Source of the DNA: Candidatus Omnitrophota bacterium
Lineage (GTDB): Bacteria > Omnitrophota > Gorgyraeia > Zapsychrales > JANLHA01
Assembly (NCBI GenBank): GCA_023247815.1
Contig: JAHFFS010000089.1
Coordinates: 1-6,415 of the forward strand
Direction of reading: 5' to 3'
DNA length: 6,415 nt
Shown: positions 6,059 to 6,415 of the stretch, one piece after another
Layout of the letters: every line of letters starts with the position of its first letter
How positions within the stretch are numbered: the first letter of the stretch is position 1
Made by a program: the position numbers and the translations under genes
Notes under the pieces: generated by a model
Databases searched by the model: none
What the model was told of the DNA's origin: nothing
The model's input: the letters and a program-made list of their open reading frames with translations, nothing else

Positions 6059-6415
6059 AATTTTCTGATCACGAATATGATTTGCTTGTTATCGGCGGGG
6101 GGATCAACGGCGCAGCCGTGGCCTTAATGGCCGCTGGTATGGGGAAAAAAGTTGCTTTGGTTGAAAAGGGCGATTTCGCCAGCGGCACGTCGAGCAAATC
6201 CACCAAACTTATCCACGGTGGGCTGAGATATTTAGAAAGTTTCGATTTTGGTCTTGTCCGCGAGGCGCTGAAAGAACGGTTCATTCAGCTTAAAAATGTT
6301 CCCCATCTCGTTAATCCTTTACAGTTTGTCATTCCGGTTTATCAAGATGATCCACGTCCTTTGTGGTTGGTGAGATGCGGTGTTTGGTTATATGATTTTT
6401 TAAGCGGGCCGTATG
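6055..6415 (+). CDS. glpD: Glycerol-3-phosphate dehydrogenase, 5' part
   Basis: The first 120 residues of an FAD-dependent glycerol-3-phosphate dehydrogenase are present; the gene runs off the right edge (full-length GlpD proteins are about 500 residues or more). The enzyme oxidises glycerol-3-phosphate to dihydroxyacetone phosphate and usually passes electrons to membrane quinone. The N-terminal FAD Rossmann motif is YDLLVIGGGINGAAVA (8-23), with the acidic ribose-binding Glu in LVEKGDFASGTSS (35-47). Next comes the family signature KLIHGGLRYLE (51-61) and the VREAL-ER-PHLV segment (68-86). The ATG overlaps the glpK stop in an ATGA arrangement, so translation is probably coupled to glpK; an AGGA lies 13 bases upstream inside glpK. 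GlpA of the anaerobic GlpABC complex shares this N-terminus, so glpA is an alternative until the C-terminus is seen. Confidence 0.9.
   Translation, partial: MKFSDHEYDLLVIGGGINGAAVALMAAGMGKKVALVEKGDFASGTSSKSTKLIHGGLRYLESFDFGLVREALKERFIQLKNVPHLVNPLQFVIPVYQDDPRPLWLVRCGVWLYDFLSGPY

Noticed and set aside
6069..6284. A 71-residue - strand open frame at the right edge
   Set aside because: It is opposite the clearly recognisable FAD-binding N-terminus of glpD on the + strand.

Overview
The window is a stretch of bacterial chromosome with all genes on the + strand. It carries a nitrogen-assimilation cluster (glutamate synthase large and small subunits, gltB-gltD), a TPR lipoprotein, a small exported protein of unknown function, and the start of a glycerol-catabolism cluster (glpK-glpD). 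Gram-negative-style signals (a lipobox, a signal peptide with a V-F-A cleavage site) and strong AGGAG ribosome binding sites point to a diderm bacterium of moderate GC content. My guess, from overall impression only, is an uncultivated lineage of the Omnitrophota or a neighbouring PVC-type group. I could not test this, and nothing in the window proves it.

Layout. Positions 1-1833 hold the 3' part of gltB, which enters from the left edge. Its last codons and stop codon lie inside an array of 7-base repeats that turns around into an inverted repeat (1799-1857). gltD follows at 1872-3311, then a TPR lipoprotein gene at 3334-3843 only 22 bases later. A perfect 16-bp hairpin (3851-3886) probably ends this transcription unit. 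A 182-base intergenic region then contains a consensus -10 box (3982-3987), ahead of a GTG-started gene for a 162-residue secreted protein (4026-4514). A second, degraded patch of the same 7-base repeat starts right after that gene's stop codon. glpK (4565-6058) overlaps glpD (from 6055) by four bases, and glpD runs off the right edge.

Function. GltB and GltD form NADPH-type GOGAT, which turns glutamine plus 2-oxoglutarate into two glutamates. GlpK phosphorylates glycerol and GlpD oxidises the glycerol-3-phosphate to dihydroxyacetone phosphate. The two small envelope proteins between them have no evident link to either pathway. The core genes are conventional. The least ordinary feature is the heptamer repeat family sitting at two gene ends, one copy of which appears to have rewritten the GltB C-terminus. 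I see no mobile-element gene, CRISPR array, tRNA, rRNA or defence system here.
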